Source: Arbacia lixula (Eukaryota; Echinodermata; Echinoidea; Arbacioida; Arbaciidae). From it: 64,000 nt of DNA. The stretch lies in the NCBI GenBank assembly GCA_963669155.1, contig CAVLGW020000039.1:20736-84735 (forward strand), written 5' to 3'. The notes beneath the pieces are model-generated. The model searched no databases. It had not been told where the DNA came from and saw only the letters and a program-made list of their open reading frames with translations. Shown here one piece after another: positions 56,765-64,000 of the stretch; within the stretch, counting starts at the first letter, position 1, and each line of letters begins with the position of its first letter. Made by a program: the position numbers and the translations under genes.

Positions 56765-59700
56765 AAATGGAGCGGAGAAGGGGAAAAGAAGAGATATAGA
56801 AAAAATGAATGTTTCGAAAGAGAAAAGAGAGTGATTAAGAAAAATGAATTATTGGGACAGATGGGGAGAGCTAGGGAAGCAAGGTAGAGAAAGTGAGATA
56901 AAAAAAATGCTTGTAGAAGAAACGCATGAAGAAAGAAAAGTAGAGGAATAATTTCATTGAGCTATTTAAATATTTGGATTTTCAAACTAATAATCTAACA
57001 ATGAACTCCTCATAGGAGGTCTTTTGATTAATAAACACTTTAAAAATAAATCAAAAAAGCTTTTAACAACTCAAGCCATGTAATCATTCCTCTATTTCAT
57101 ACTGCTTTGCACTGTGTTTACTTTGATTTGTCTTTGTTTCACCATAACATTATTTGTGCACATAGTAATATAGCATGTGTGAATGTTCCTCACATACAAT
57201 AACACTGTAATTGCATCACTTCACATAGTTACTAATTCTTGATATCACTAAAAAAAATGTACATTTCCCTTTTTTTAAAGGAGCTTTTCTGTATTTGATG
57301 GCACAGAATTAGAGGATACTACAACCTGTATTATCAGTAGCAGTGCAAAACATTGGTATTGAACATGGCTCTGTATGCCTGGCATGTTGAACTATACTCC
57401 TCTTTTGACAGAACAGATTTTTTTTGTATTCATAAAGTGAACTCTGCATCTAAGAAATACAGATTTATATTATCTGTGAAAGTCAGAGTGTCCCATTTGC
57501 AAAAGTCATGAAACTCTGTCGGATTGAGCAGTACACCCTAACAAAAACGTGTATGATATCTCACAGTCTTCACTTTTTTTCAGGAAAAGTTAAAAACTGT
57601 CATTGTTTACATTTGAACTGTACTGACCATGCGTGTCTACAATCATAATTGCATTATCAGTGCTTAGTGTGCTATGCATGTATTACTCCCAATTAATGCA
57701 TGCACTGGAGGGCAGACCATAGCACACAGCGGTCTCTGGTCTCAAGTCTCTCTGCTATAGGTTTCGGACGATCCACCCAAAACCTCAAAATCCAGCGATC
57801 GATATCAGTTCGCTTAAAGTCAGTTTCCAGTCGTATTATTGGAAGGGAGGTTCTAATACAGGATCTGTTCCATTTTCCAAGGGTTTTTACCAAAAAATAT
57901 ATTTTTAGAATACGGTTTAAAAGCTGATGATACAAGAGATTTGTGCTTGTTTTATAAAAGTGTCTGCGATTCTGTGCATCTACTTACAGTAAAGCTCCTT
58001 TGAATAAGTGCAAAGTTATAGCCGAATGTGTGTGCATTGAACATCTTCAATAATAACTACAGTCAGGCCTGTCTATAGAGACCTCACTCCCCCAGGGCAA
58101 CAGAGAAAGTGGTCTTTATGCGCAGGTGTTTTTTATACCTGTAGATGGATGCAATTCTCAATATCGCAAATAACTATAAAATATCAACTTTTCAGCCGAA
58201 TTTGTTGAACTGTTTACTTCTGGTCATATAGTCTGGCACAAAGTGCTTTGCATTGTTACAAGGAACCTCTCTTTTAGTCAAGAAAGTTCTAAGCTTTACT
58301 ACACTTATCTTCTGAAACATTTTGGAAAAATTTTCCATCTTCCAGTTCAGTAGCAAATATAGGAGGAATTTCTGTGTGGAAATGGATTAGAAATGGAAAA
58401 TGTTTATGGTAGTGCGATCGTCTGCGCTGATAAACTTGTATAATAGAAAGTCTCATGTTCACTTCTTTACATGTCAAAAATTAGAGAAGTGCTAGAGCAC
58501 CATGCGCAGTGATATTTTATTATTATTTACGATGTTGAGAATTACATGCATACTGCTTTAAAGGATCATACAGGTGGTCTTTATAGACAGTGGTCTTTAT
58601 AGACAGTGTCCTGTTATACAGAATATTATTTGGTACTACTTTTCATTTTTTTTTTGTGATAACTTGTTCTGATTTATTTTTTTAGCTGTTATGTTCTTGT
58701 GTTTCTCAGAAGAAAAAAATGAGAAAAAAAAGTGAAAATGAGAAAAATATCAGTCAGAGAGAGACACTAATATGGAGGATATGTGCATGGTACTGTAGTG
58801 ATGCATTGTGGGTATAAAAGTGTTTAGTGAGTACTTGTACCTTGTGATACATTGTTGAATGTCTGCTGTCTTCGCTACTCATCAAAGCAAAGCATGTGAA
58901 TGCGCATGCAGTTAAACAGGCCTGGGTCTGCCAGGAGAAAGGTCTGATGTAAGCAATGACAGAAGAATCAGTGAGATAGATACATAAATTGAAAGTTTGC
59001 GCAACAGAGTTGCATGTAAGAATGTTTTCAAGATGTCTAAAGAAGACATTGACAACAATGGTCAAAGTGCTGTACAGAGAAGACAGTAGTATTTGTGTTT
59101 TTATATTCATTGTACAAATACAATTAAAAGCTGCTCCTATAGGATATCAGGATTATGTTGCCAATTTGAAGAAGGGGGAATACAGGTAGTTACATTGATT
59201 TAACATGGTGTGTAAAAGAAGGCAGTCAAAAATTGGCAGTTGGTGATGTATGGGTGGTCATGAACAATTAAAAACGACAGGCAACATTTTTTTTTCGAAT
59301 TTATTATTACTGGGCCAGATTTATTCAATCTTGCGCTGCTCAACTTCTGTATTTTTTGTATTGAAAGCAAAATGTTTATGTAAGTGGCCTTATTTGGTTG
59401 ATAAGGATTGTAACTGTAGTTGTGTTTGTTATGATGACTCTAATACTGTGCGTTGTCTGCCTCTCAATAGCAACTGGAGAAGCAGCCAAAGAACGTCAAC
59501 GGCTCCAGCAACGTGCGGAAGATCTCCGGCCTGACTCGCAAGATCTCGGGCTCCTACTCCCAGAGTAACAACGCCTCGGCCGCTGCCTCACCCCAGGCCC
59601 ATAACGGAGCCAGCATGGGCGTGGGCGCGAACGTCAGCGTGTCCCCGTCGGCATGGCAACCCGTCAACAGCAACGCGAACATTATCGGTGGCGGCGGTGG

Positions 59701-59794
59701 CAGCGTGCATGGCTACCACAATGTTTCTCCCGGTGGTGGTGCGGCCGTGACCACGACGTCGACGAAGCGATGCACGCTAACCACAGAACTATGA
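35683..59794 (+). CDS. FERM-domain band 4.1-like protein (EPB41L5/EPB41L4B/Yurt group), 5' exons not found
   Basis: Thirteen exons join in phase: 35683-35770, 36386-36544, 37265-37434, 38433-38545, 39423-39471, 40880-41187, 42831-43060, 43602-43726, 47138-47197, 50488-50662, 53550-53759, 55759-55809, 59471-59794; 2062 nt, about 686 residues plus stop. The first three encode the end of FERM F2 ([18 protein letters not shown]) and the F3 PH-like lobe ([40 protein letters not shown]). Exon four is the FERM-adjacent region ([20 protein letters not shown]). The rest is a Ser/Pro/Asn-rich tail ending TEL. EPB41L5/Yurt proteins act at the cortex of epithelial cells, bind Crumbs and limit apical membrane; that role is family knowledge. 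EPB41L4B cannot be excluded, so no symbol is given. The N-terminal half of the FERM domain is missing from view. Confidence 0.85.
36152..36272. mobile_element. Foldback fragment, GGGCCCTGTTGCAT family
   Basis: Left arm GGGCCCTGTTGCATAAAACT, degraded right arm ...TTACCATTAATGCAACGGC. Same family as 5898-6055. In the first visible intron of the FERM gene. Confidence 0.65.
36386..36544 (+). CDS. FERM gene exon: F3 lobe, first part
   Basis: Acceptor CATCCACAG, donor GAGCAG/GTGAGT, phase 0 to 0. Encodes [20 protein letters not shown], then [17 protein letters not shown] and VVVEDDEQ, nearly identical to remembered EPB41L5/L4B F3 sequence. Confidence 0.9.
36550..36710. repeat. CCCCCTCCTTC minisatellite after an exon
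   Basis: About ten tandem units of CCCCTCCTTCC immediately after the donor of exon 36386-36544. Confidence 0.9.
37023..37135 (+). pseudogene. Fragment of F3 exon 36386-36544 inserted in the next intron
   Basis: About 60 bp (ATGACCAGCTGGGCCTGACG to GGTGAGAACAAG, encoding [18 protein letters not shown]) is a nearly exact copy of the exon's middle. It is bounded on both sides by the direct repeat GGATACAACAATCAATAA-AAACAT. It has no splice sites of its own. Confidence 0.78.
37265..37434 (+). CDS. FERM gene exon: F3 lobe, last helix
   Basis: Acceptor TCGTGACAG, donor ATACAG/GTATGG, phase 0 to 2. Encodes [20 protein letters not shown], then [16 protein letters not shown] and IRMGSRFRY. The [11 protein letters not shown] motif is the F3 C-terminal helix of band 4.1 proteins. 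Confidence 0.9.
37440..38235 (+). repeat. Tandem partial copies of the F3 helix exon
   Basis: The 3' ~100 bp of exon 37265-37434, including its donor, recurs at 37551-37651, 37711-37813, 37871-37941 (truncated), 38013-38115, and degenerately at 38181-38235. Units are separated by GGGGAGGGGTGGGG minisatellite. The first, second and fourth copies still read [20 protein letters not shown] text and keep GTATGG donors. Confidence 0.85.
38433..38545 (+). CDS. FERM gene exon: FERM-adjacent basic region
   Basis: Acceptor GTTCTGTAG, donor AAGAAAG/GTCAGG, phase 2 to 1. Encodes [20 protein letters not shown] and [18 protein letters not shown]. The RRS-x-FERRPS motif matches this subfamily and is a likely phosphorylation target. 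Confidence 0.86.
38750..38967. mobile_element. MITE-like inverted repeat
   Basis: AAACAGGGT...TTACTTTTGTT near 38750-38780 is mirrored by AACAAAAGTAAG...ACCCTGTTTT at 38934-38966. Non-coding. Confidence 0.6.
39423..39471 (+). CDS. FERM gene small exon
   Basis: 49 bp, acceptor ATTTTATAG, donor AGCGG/GTAAGC, phase 1 to 2. Encodes [16 protein letters not shown]. Confidence 0.65.
39480..40870. other. Intron sequence, nothing recognised
   Basis: AT-rich intron with a T run at 39491 and no convincing repeat, exon or RNA signature. Confidence 0.5.
40880..41187 (+). CDS. FERM gene exon: Pro/Thr/Ser-rich tail
   Basis: Acceptor CCGGTGCAG, donor GTCTTA/GTAAGT, phase 2 to 1. Encodes [20 protein letters not shown] through [21 protein letters not shown]-rich codon use unlike the flanking introns supports coding. 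Confidence 0.8.
41628..42170. mobile_element. Inverted-repeat element built of TTAGCCCCGTACTA motifs
   Basis: CTTTTCTCACTAG...TTAGCCCCGTACTAT at the left (repeated three times), and mirrored TATAGTACGGGGCTAAG...CAGTGTGAAAAG at the right. Looks like a foldback or MITE with internal motif repeats. Confidence 0.65.
42195..42330 (+). mobile_element. tRNA-derived SINE-like unit, copy 2
   Basis: A-box-like TAGCTTAGTGG, then TGCCTGGCAAGCAGTAGAT and a degraded B box ACAGGTTTATGTCCC. The tail differs from copy 1. Confidence 0.55.
42405..42505 (-). mobile_element. tRNA-derived SINE-like unit, inverted copy
   Basis: Reverse complement shows GGGTTCGAAGATTC (B-box region), TTCCAAGATTTTTTTCTG and TTTACAGGATGGAACA, the same tail as the copies at 19682 and 42615. 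Confidence 0.6.
42615..42790 (+). mobile_element. tRNA-derived SINE-like unit, copy 3
   Basis: CCCGGTAAGCAGTAGATTACA, B-box-like GGTTAAAATCCC, tail TTCCAAGATTTTTTTCTG and TTTACAGGATGGAGCA. It ends about 40 bp before the acceptor of exon 42831-43060. Confidence 0.62.
42831..43060 (+). CDS. FERM gene exon: [14 protein letters not shown] segment
   Basis: Acceptor GATTGTCAG, donor CTCAAG/GTCAGA, phase 1 to 0. Encodes [20 protein letters not shown], a short helical segment recalled from EPB41L5-type tails, then a Gln/Pro-rich part ending EHMKVNPLK. Confidence 0.82.
43602..43726 (+). CDS. FERM gene exon: acidic tail segment
   Basis: Acceptor GGTGTAG, donor CTTCAG/GTAGGT, phase 0 to 2. Encodes [20 protein letters not shown] and [20 protein letters not shown]. 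Confidence 0.78.
43872..44030. mobile_element. Foldback element, GGGCCCTGTTGCAT family
   Basis: Begins AGGGCCCTGTTGCATAAAAC and ends TTACCATTAATGGTAAG...TTGCAATGGG. A half copy follows at 44199-44290. Confidence 0.75.
46120..47136 (+). repeat. CCACTACC-type minisatellite with 102-bp higher-order unit
   Basis: Units of CACCATACACCCCTCTCTACCA. From about 46560 to 46990 they form a 102-bp higher-order repeat, marked by ACATTTGTACCACC at 46661, 46763, 46865 and 46967. 102 is a multiple of three, so long frames stay open (Thr/Pro/His/Leu-rich). Confidence 0.9.
47138..47197 (+). CDS. FERM gene small exon beside minisatellite
   Basis: Acceptor CCCTCCCTCCAG, donor AATGT/GTAAGT, phase 2 to 2. Encodes [19 protein letters not shown]. 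The upstream sequence is a pyrimidine-rich minisatellite. Confidence 0.75.
48820..49324. mobile_element. TTAA-flanked foldback MITE (AAAGGGGAAGTTCACC family)
   Basis: TTAAAGGGGAAGTTCACCCT at the left and its complement at the right, both with TTAA. Arms of roughly 150 bp include GTGACGTCAC and TTTTCGTCAAACC. Non-coding. Confidence 0.82.
49333..49442. mobile_element. Short MITE with CATTCATGAAAC inverted ends
   Basis: GGGGCCGCATTCATGAAAC and GTTTCATGAATATGGCTCC bound about 110 bp directly after the preceding element. Confidence 0.65.
50488..50662 (+). CDS. FERM gene exon: Asn/Gly/Ser-rich
   Basis: Acceptor GGTAATAG, donor CTGAGA/GTAAGA, phase 2 to 0. Encodes [20 protein letters not shown] through [15 protein letters not shown]. 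Confidence 0.8.
50700..53540. other. AT-rich intron; one foldback (51446-51686)
   Basis: Within it, TGGTCAACAAGGAATCTA...AGGTGTGATACAAAA (51446-51522) is mirrored at 51611-51686, arms of about 75 bp around a 90-bp loop. Nothing else was recognised. Confidence 0.65.
53550..53759 (+). CDS. FERM gene exon: symmetric Gly/Ala/Ser cassette
   Basis: 210 bp, acceptor CCCCTATCAG, donor CTTGTG/GTACGT, phase 0 to 0, open throughout. Encodes [20 protein letters not shown] through [11 protein letters not shown]. Because it is in phase and a multiple of three it could be an optional cassette. Confidence 0.68.
53805..53882. repeat. TCCA tetranucleotide repeat
   Basis: CATCCATCCATCTGTC-type microsatellite right after exon 53550-53759; a C run follows at 53967-53985. 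Confidence 0.92.
55759..55809 (+). CDS. FERM gene small Ser/Thr exon
   Basis: 51 bp, acceptor CCGTTCACAG, donor CTGGAA/GTAGGT, phase 0 to 0. Encodes [17 protein letters not shown]. Also symmetric, so possibly alternative. Confidence 0.68.
55830..56340. repeat. GA-rich tract with (GA)n
   Basis: GGGAGAGGA text and pure GA runs at 56039-56056 and 56214-56260. The Ser/Leu-rich minus-strand frames here are artefacts. Confidence 0.92.
56681..56762. repeat. (GT)n microsatellite
   Basis: About 40 uninterrupted GT units. Confidence 0.97.
58060..58640. mobile_element. Possible pogo-like element remnant
   Basis: TACAGTCAGGCCTGTCTATAG at 58060 and repeated GGTCTTTATAGACAGTG at 58575-58610 resemble the subterminal text of the 7.1-10.0 kb element, but matched ends were not found. 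Confidence 0.4.
59471..59794 (+). CDS. FERM gene last coding exon
   Basis: Acceptor CTCTCAATAG, stop TGA at 59792-59794, 107 residues. Encodes [20 protein letters not shown], an Asn/Ser/Gly-rich part, and a C-terminus [12 protein letters not shown]. The final T-E-L fits a class I PDZ ligand (S/T-x-hydrophobic). GC-rich codon use stands out from the flanks. Confidence 0.84.
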   Translation, partial: QLEKQPKNVNGSSNVRKISGLTRKISGSYSQSNNASAAASPQAHNGASMGVGANVSVSPSAWQPVNSNANIIGGGGGSVHGYHNVSPGGGAAVTTTSTKRCTLTTEL

Positions 59795-62700
59795 TGGCGC
59801 TGTATTATTTGAAGCTCCTGCTTCGTGGTGCCTCAGAGATGCGCAGAATGATCTCTTGTGCAGGAACTACTAACTCTGACATTGGGGTCAATAATACTTG
59901 ATCATGTATTCAATAGAAGAATGTTCCATAGTATCGTGACACACAGCCCTTTCAGATTTCATGTCGATGCCTCATACGCTCGTACAGACTTCATATGCAA
60001 ACTGTTCCGGTGTATCTTTGGTGCACGAACCACCTGAAATCTTCTGATCACATGGAACTTAGCAAGTGCAGACACCCATGTCTTAGCCACATATGGGGTC
60101 TGTGTGCATAGGAGCTTGCAAAGTCTGTAACGTGGTGTACGGTATACACGTTTAACTAAGATGTGTTCCCACTGTCAAGGCTGGTTAGTGCGCAGCCCCC
60201 TCCGATCCATCTCACCACACATATCCAATCACTTATCACAAATTTAAAAAAGAGCGTTTCCATTGCCTGGAGGGTTGGATGCGCGGCCCCTCTGATACAA
60301 GTGCCACAACACAACAGCTACGGTAGCAGTGTGAACTCAGTACCACAACGATTGCGCCCAACACTTCCCCATGCCTTGGTGGTCATGCTTGAGTACACCA
60401 TTGCTGCTAGTTCTTGGTGACTCAACTCGTCCTCTCATGTGAACCTTCCCAGGCTCCCTCTGAGATGAGGGGGAAGGATTTACCGAGGATGAGCTTGTCT
60501 GCGCCCAGCAGCGAAACAAGCCAGTCACCTAACAAGCCAGCGCCAGGCAAACAACATTGGATCAAAGAAGCGTTTTTAAACAAGCCAGCAGCAGTATAAA
60601 AAAAAAGCCACAGTGGATTATAGTAGAGTTTTGTGGTTAAGTTGCTGTTTTAAGCTAGTAATGACTGGTCAGTTAAGGTGTATAGGTAAATGGTTAACTT
60701 CTGGAGAGTTAAAAATACAACTGAAACAAGTTTACTACATTTATTGCAACTATCAGTTAGTACGATCAAGCAGAAGTCCAACAGCTCCGTATAGAGTTGA
60801 ATTGATCGTAACATTTTTCATCAAGCTGCTGTCTTCAGGTAGTAATGAAGGTACTGGTTATATGATTTTTTAAGATGATTGTATCAATTCTGGAAAGTTT
60901 GACAAACAAGTTTTACAAGAAATGAGTTCAGTCCACAAATTAGTCAAATATGTGACAAAGTGGAATGTGTCTAATGATAAACTTCAATGACCCGAGTGGC
61001 TTGTAAATGTGTTGCCACGCAAATTGTGTGCTCAGCTTATTAAAACTAGGATTCTTACCATCAGAAAGCTAATGTCAAGACTTACACCACAGAATGCAGG
61101 ATTGTTTGATTGATATAGACAAGGTGAATAATGGGTACCGGTATCTGTATTTTTAAACATATATATCTTTCTATTGCAAGCTGCCATTCAGATACTACCA
61201 GTCAATGAAGGAAAGAAAGAAAAAAACTTGAAATTCTCCAGCATTTCTTGATTGTAGCCCTAGAATTGTGGCATCTTTGCCTAATTTCAAGCCTTGAGGA
61301 AATGCAAAAAAAACACCATTGCTCTAATTTGTGTGCTGTCACATTGTCAGTGAATTTGGTCAACTCAATATTTCTGGAACTAAATCCTTCATATAAAATG
61401 CCAAAATTGCACTAACGATACAGCTTTATATGTAAGTAGTTTTGACCAAAGTTTTAAATGGTTAATCTATCTGGTGAGTTATTCAAGTGGCCAAAATATT
61501 TTTGTTTGACTGTCATTCCTTTTTTAGTATCTCTTGATTTAAAACAAGAGTGATAATTTTTAGAATGTCCTTCTGTCCAAATCAGCTTGTCATGAGGGTT
61601 TTGCCATCTCTTTAGCAAGGCTTACAAACATACCAATGACACTGCACCACATGCGTGTCGTGTGTCATGTACATGTTGGTGTTATTCTGTATTGTGAATA
61701 CGATTTTATCTTCATGCTGGGCACTACAGTGTGATGATTGATGTACTTGGTGATCAAATTTTCAACAAACATATTTTTATACATCTTTAGAAACATTGTG
61801 TGTAAAGAAAACTGTATTCCTCAATATTACTTGATCCGTTTTGATCTTTATTACAAGCGTAGAGAAATTAATCGCGACTATTCCTTGTACATGCCTGAAA
61901 CTGAGTACATATGATGTTTTGTTTATATCTATCGCGTATGATGGTTTATCTTTGTAAATATATAGCTATTTCAGGGAGGTAGGGAGAGACTGTGATGGGG
62001 ATAGTAGTTTATTTCAGCTCTGGTGATTTGACAGATGAGTTTGATTACTTTGGAATGGACAACCGTTGCTATGACGATCATCAGGCTTTGTCCATGTGTG
62101 GAGAGATATGTTTGTCCCTGTGCGTACCAGATCTTCTTGACTCCATTGCTAGGATATAGGGATCGCTTGAGTAACATGTATACAGAAATACGTGTATAGA
62201 AGGATGTGATGGGACAGAAATTAAAAAAATAAGAGTGAATTTCCCATGGACCCAGGATGATAGGAATCAAGAATTTGCAAGAGAGAAGGAAAAAGTGGTA
62301 CAAAATTTAATGGAATGGAGATTTGAGAAAGCAAAAGATGTGTACAAAAAAACACAGAGGATGAACAGGAATTCTTGATGGAAGGTAAAATTATTCTCTC
62401 ATTCCATCGGCAGCCAAAGTTGGGTCACATTTTGCTCAAGACAAGGGCCATAAAATGACTTACAATTCACTTTTCCAACCACTCCCCCAACCCCCCATAT
62501 GTTGTATATTGCTACTGTATGTATTTCATATTGCTCTGTATAGTAACTGGAAATCCGTGATTATTGTGGTTAATGTACATTTGTTCATACTAATACAAAT
62601 TTTCATAAGAATATTTAAAATTCCTTGTCTTATTCAACATGTATTCTTCTTCTTTTTTCAAATCAGAGATGTACATTTTCTTGATGAATCGTTGAAATGA

Positions 62701-63650
62701 TGATAATGAAATATGTTTGATTGTCATTGATTAATCCTCATTGAGAGTGACACTTCTTGTCAGATGTCAGTGATAATCATATGGTTGCCTTGTATTTAAC
62801 TATGTGCTGGTATTCCAGAAAGTACTACCTAGATTATGTTTAATGGAGCTGCCTCTTGTAGCGTTATAGTCGTCATGGTAATCTGTAAGCTTGTGAGAGT
62901 AGTGTACCAGTAAGTATTGTGCTAATGGTATTCAAAGCGTTAACCTACTTAAGAACATGAAAATGTGGTGTATTTATGAAATTGTGACAAATCCTGTATT
63001 CAGTTACAAATTTAAATAGTGTCTACTCAGCTTCAATATGGACTCAAGACATGTTATCTCGTTTCTACAAAGATCATTTTCTACAAGAATGTTTTCGTAC
63101 AAATTCAGACAAGTGTCCTGGGGAGTCAAGAGAAGGCTTATGCTCTGACGTCTTAAAAAATCAAAATATATACTTTGTGGGGTATATCCTTAAATATTCT
63201 GTATTCATGTACAAATTGCAGCATATGACCTTCTTATACCTCCAAATAAGTGTGTCATATCTAAATGTGTCTTTTCATTGAAGTTCAAAACGCATACCCC
63301 TGTACTTTGAAAGATTCACAAACTCAAAATGTGTTATATTCATCAAGAAATTCAAACCTGTGGCCTTATGAGATTGAGTAGACTTGTATTCTAGAACATG
63401 TTCGCTTATCTCTTGTGGATGTTATCCACTTCATCATGTAAGAGGCCCTCTTCTGCCTAAAAAGAGTGTTGTTTGCTCTTTACATTAAATTTGACCCTGT
63501 GACCTTCCCTAGCTGTCCTTATCCTCTCTCCGGTTATGAATGACATGCTGCCACCTAACGCAAAAATTATACCTTGACAAACACCAACTCAAGATGTCAT
63601 GCCTGTTTGGCACCTCTTTTGACTTTATGCGCCCTGTCCTTCTCTTCCAA
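59795..63650 (+). other. 3' UTR and downstream flank of the FERM gene
   Basis: Begins after the stop codon. No further exon with paired splice sites was recognised and no clear AATAAA site could be assigned, so the transcript end is unknown. The remainder is AT-rich with no recognised gene. Confidence 0.5.
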
Positions 63651-63659
63651 AATCAATAA

Positions 63660-64000
63660 TTGTCTATCTCCTCCCCTCTCTCTGCATCCCCCCTCTCTCT
63701 CTTCCCCTCTCTCCCCTTCCCTCCCCCTCCCTCCCCCCGCCCCCTCTCCCCCTCCCTCCCTGTCACCCACTCTCTCTCTCTCTCTGCCTCTCTCTGTGCC
63801 TTTCTTCCCCTCCCTCCCCCTCCCCCACTCTCTCTCTCTCTCTCTGCCTCAATCTGTGCCTCTCTCCCCCTCTCTCCCCCTCTCTCCCCTCTCTCCCCTC
63901 TCTCCCCTCTCTCCCCCTCTCTCTCCCTCTCTCCCCCTCTCTCCCCCTCTCTCCCCCTTTCTCCCCCTTTCTCCCCTTCTCTTCCCCTCTCTCCCCTTCT
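63660..64000. repeat. CT-rich simple sequence (CTCTCCCC)n
   Basis: Tandem CTCTCCCCCTCTCTCCCC-like text to the window edge. Confidence 0.95.

Overview
This is a metazoan nuclear genomic window, not a prokaryotic one: spliced genes with GT-AG introns, dense foldback/MITE repeats, microsatellites and one 200-base assembly gap. The two recognisable genes are an RBM33-like gene and a band-4.1/FERM gene of the EPB41L5/EPB41L4B/Yurt group. Together with the repeat style (TTAA-flanked elements beginning AAAGGGGAAGTTCACC, foldbacks beginning GGGCCCTGTTGCAT, arrays of nuclear-receptor half-sites) they suggest an invertebrate deuterostome, most likely an echinoderm such as a sea urchin. That placement is inference.

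Layout. (1) About 1-26.9 kb, minus strand: an RBM33-like RNA-binding protein. Nineteen coding exons can be joined with fully consistent splice phases, from the ATG at 25133 to the second half of the C-terminal RRM at 654; the 3' end lies off the left edge. A likely non-coding first exon ends at 26849. (2) About 26.9-35.6 kb: intergenic, with a broken RTE-type retrotransposon (minus), the N gap, poly-C and GA repeats, a satellite-carrying element and a pogo/Tigger-like element. (3) 35.7-59.8 kb, plus strand: thirteen exons of the FERM gene, from the end of the FERM F2 lobe to a stop codon at 59794. The protein ends in Thr-Glu-Leu, a possible PDZ ligand. Exons for the first half of the FERM domain were not found. 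(4) 59.8-64 kb: 3' flank, then CT-rich simple sequence.

Main discovery candidate. The introns of the RBM33-like gene carry a dispersed family of C/D-box snoRNA-like units on the gene's own strand. Eight copies of one type (A) and two of a second type (B) lie in ten different introns, one per intron. In type A the C, D', C' and D boxes and both guide segments are identical or nearly so in all eight copies, while only the D'-C' linker varies. Terminal stems are present in most copies. The targets were not identified. This makes the RBM33 locus look like a multi-copy snoRNA host gene.

Other notable structure: (a) three transposon copies carry 157-bp tandem repeats, each holding perfect DR1 and DR4 AGGTCA nuclear-receptor elements; (b) part of a FERM exon is tandemly repeated about five times in the following intron; (c) a separate FERM exon fragment is flanked by about 25-bp direct repeats; (d) the RRM exon of RBM33 has two partial tandem copies; (e) a 102-bp coding-frame-preserving minisatellite abuts an EPB41L5-like exon and is open in that exon's frame; (f) a foldback of almost 1 kb and a transposon nest with hairpins inside hairpins occupy RBM33 introns.
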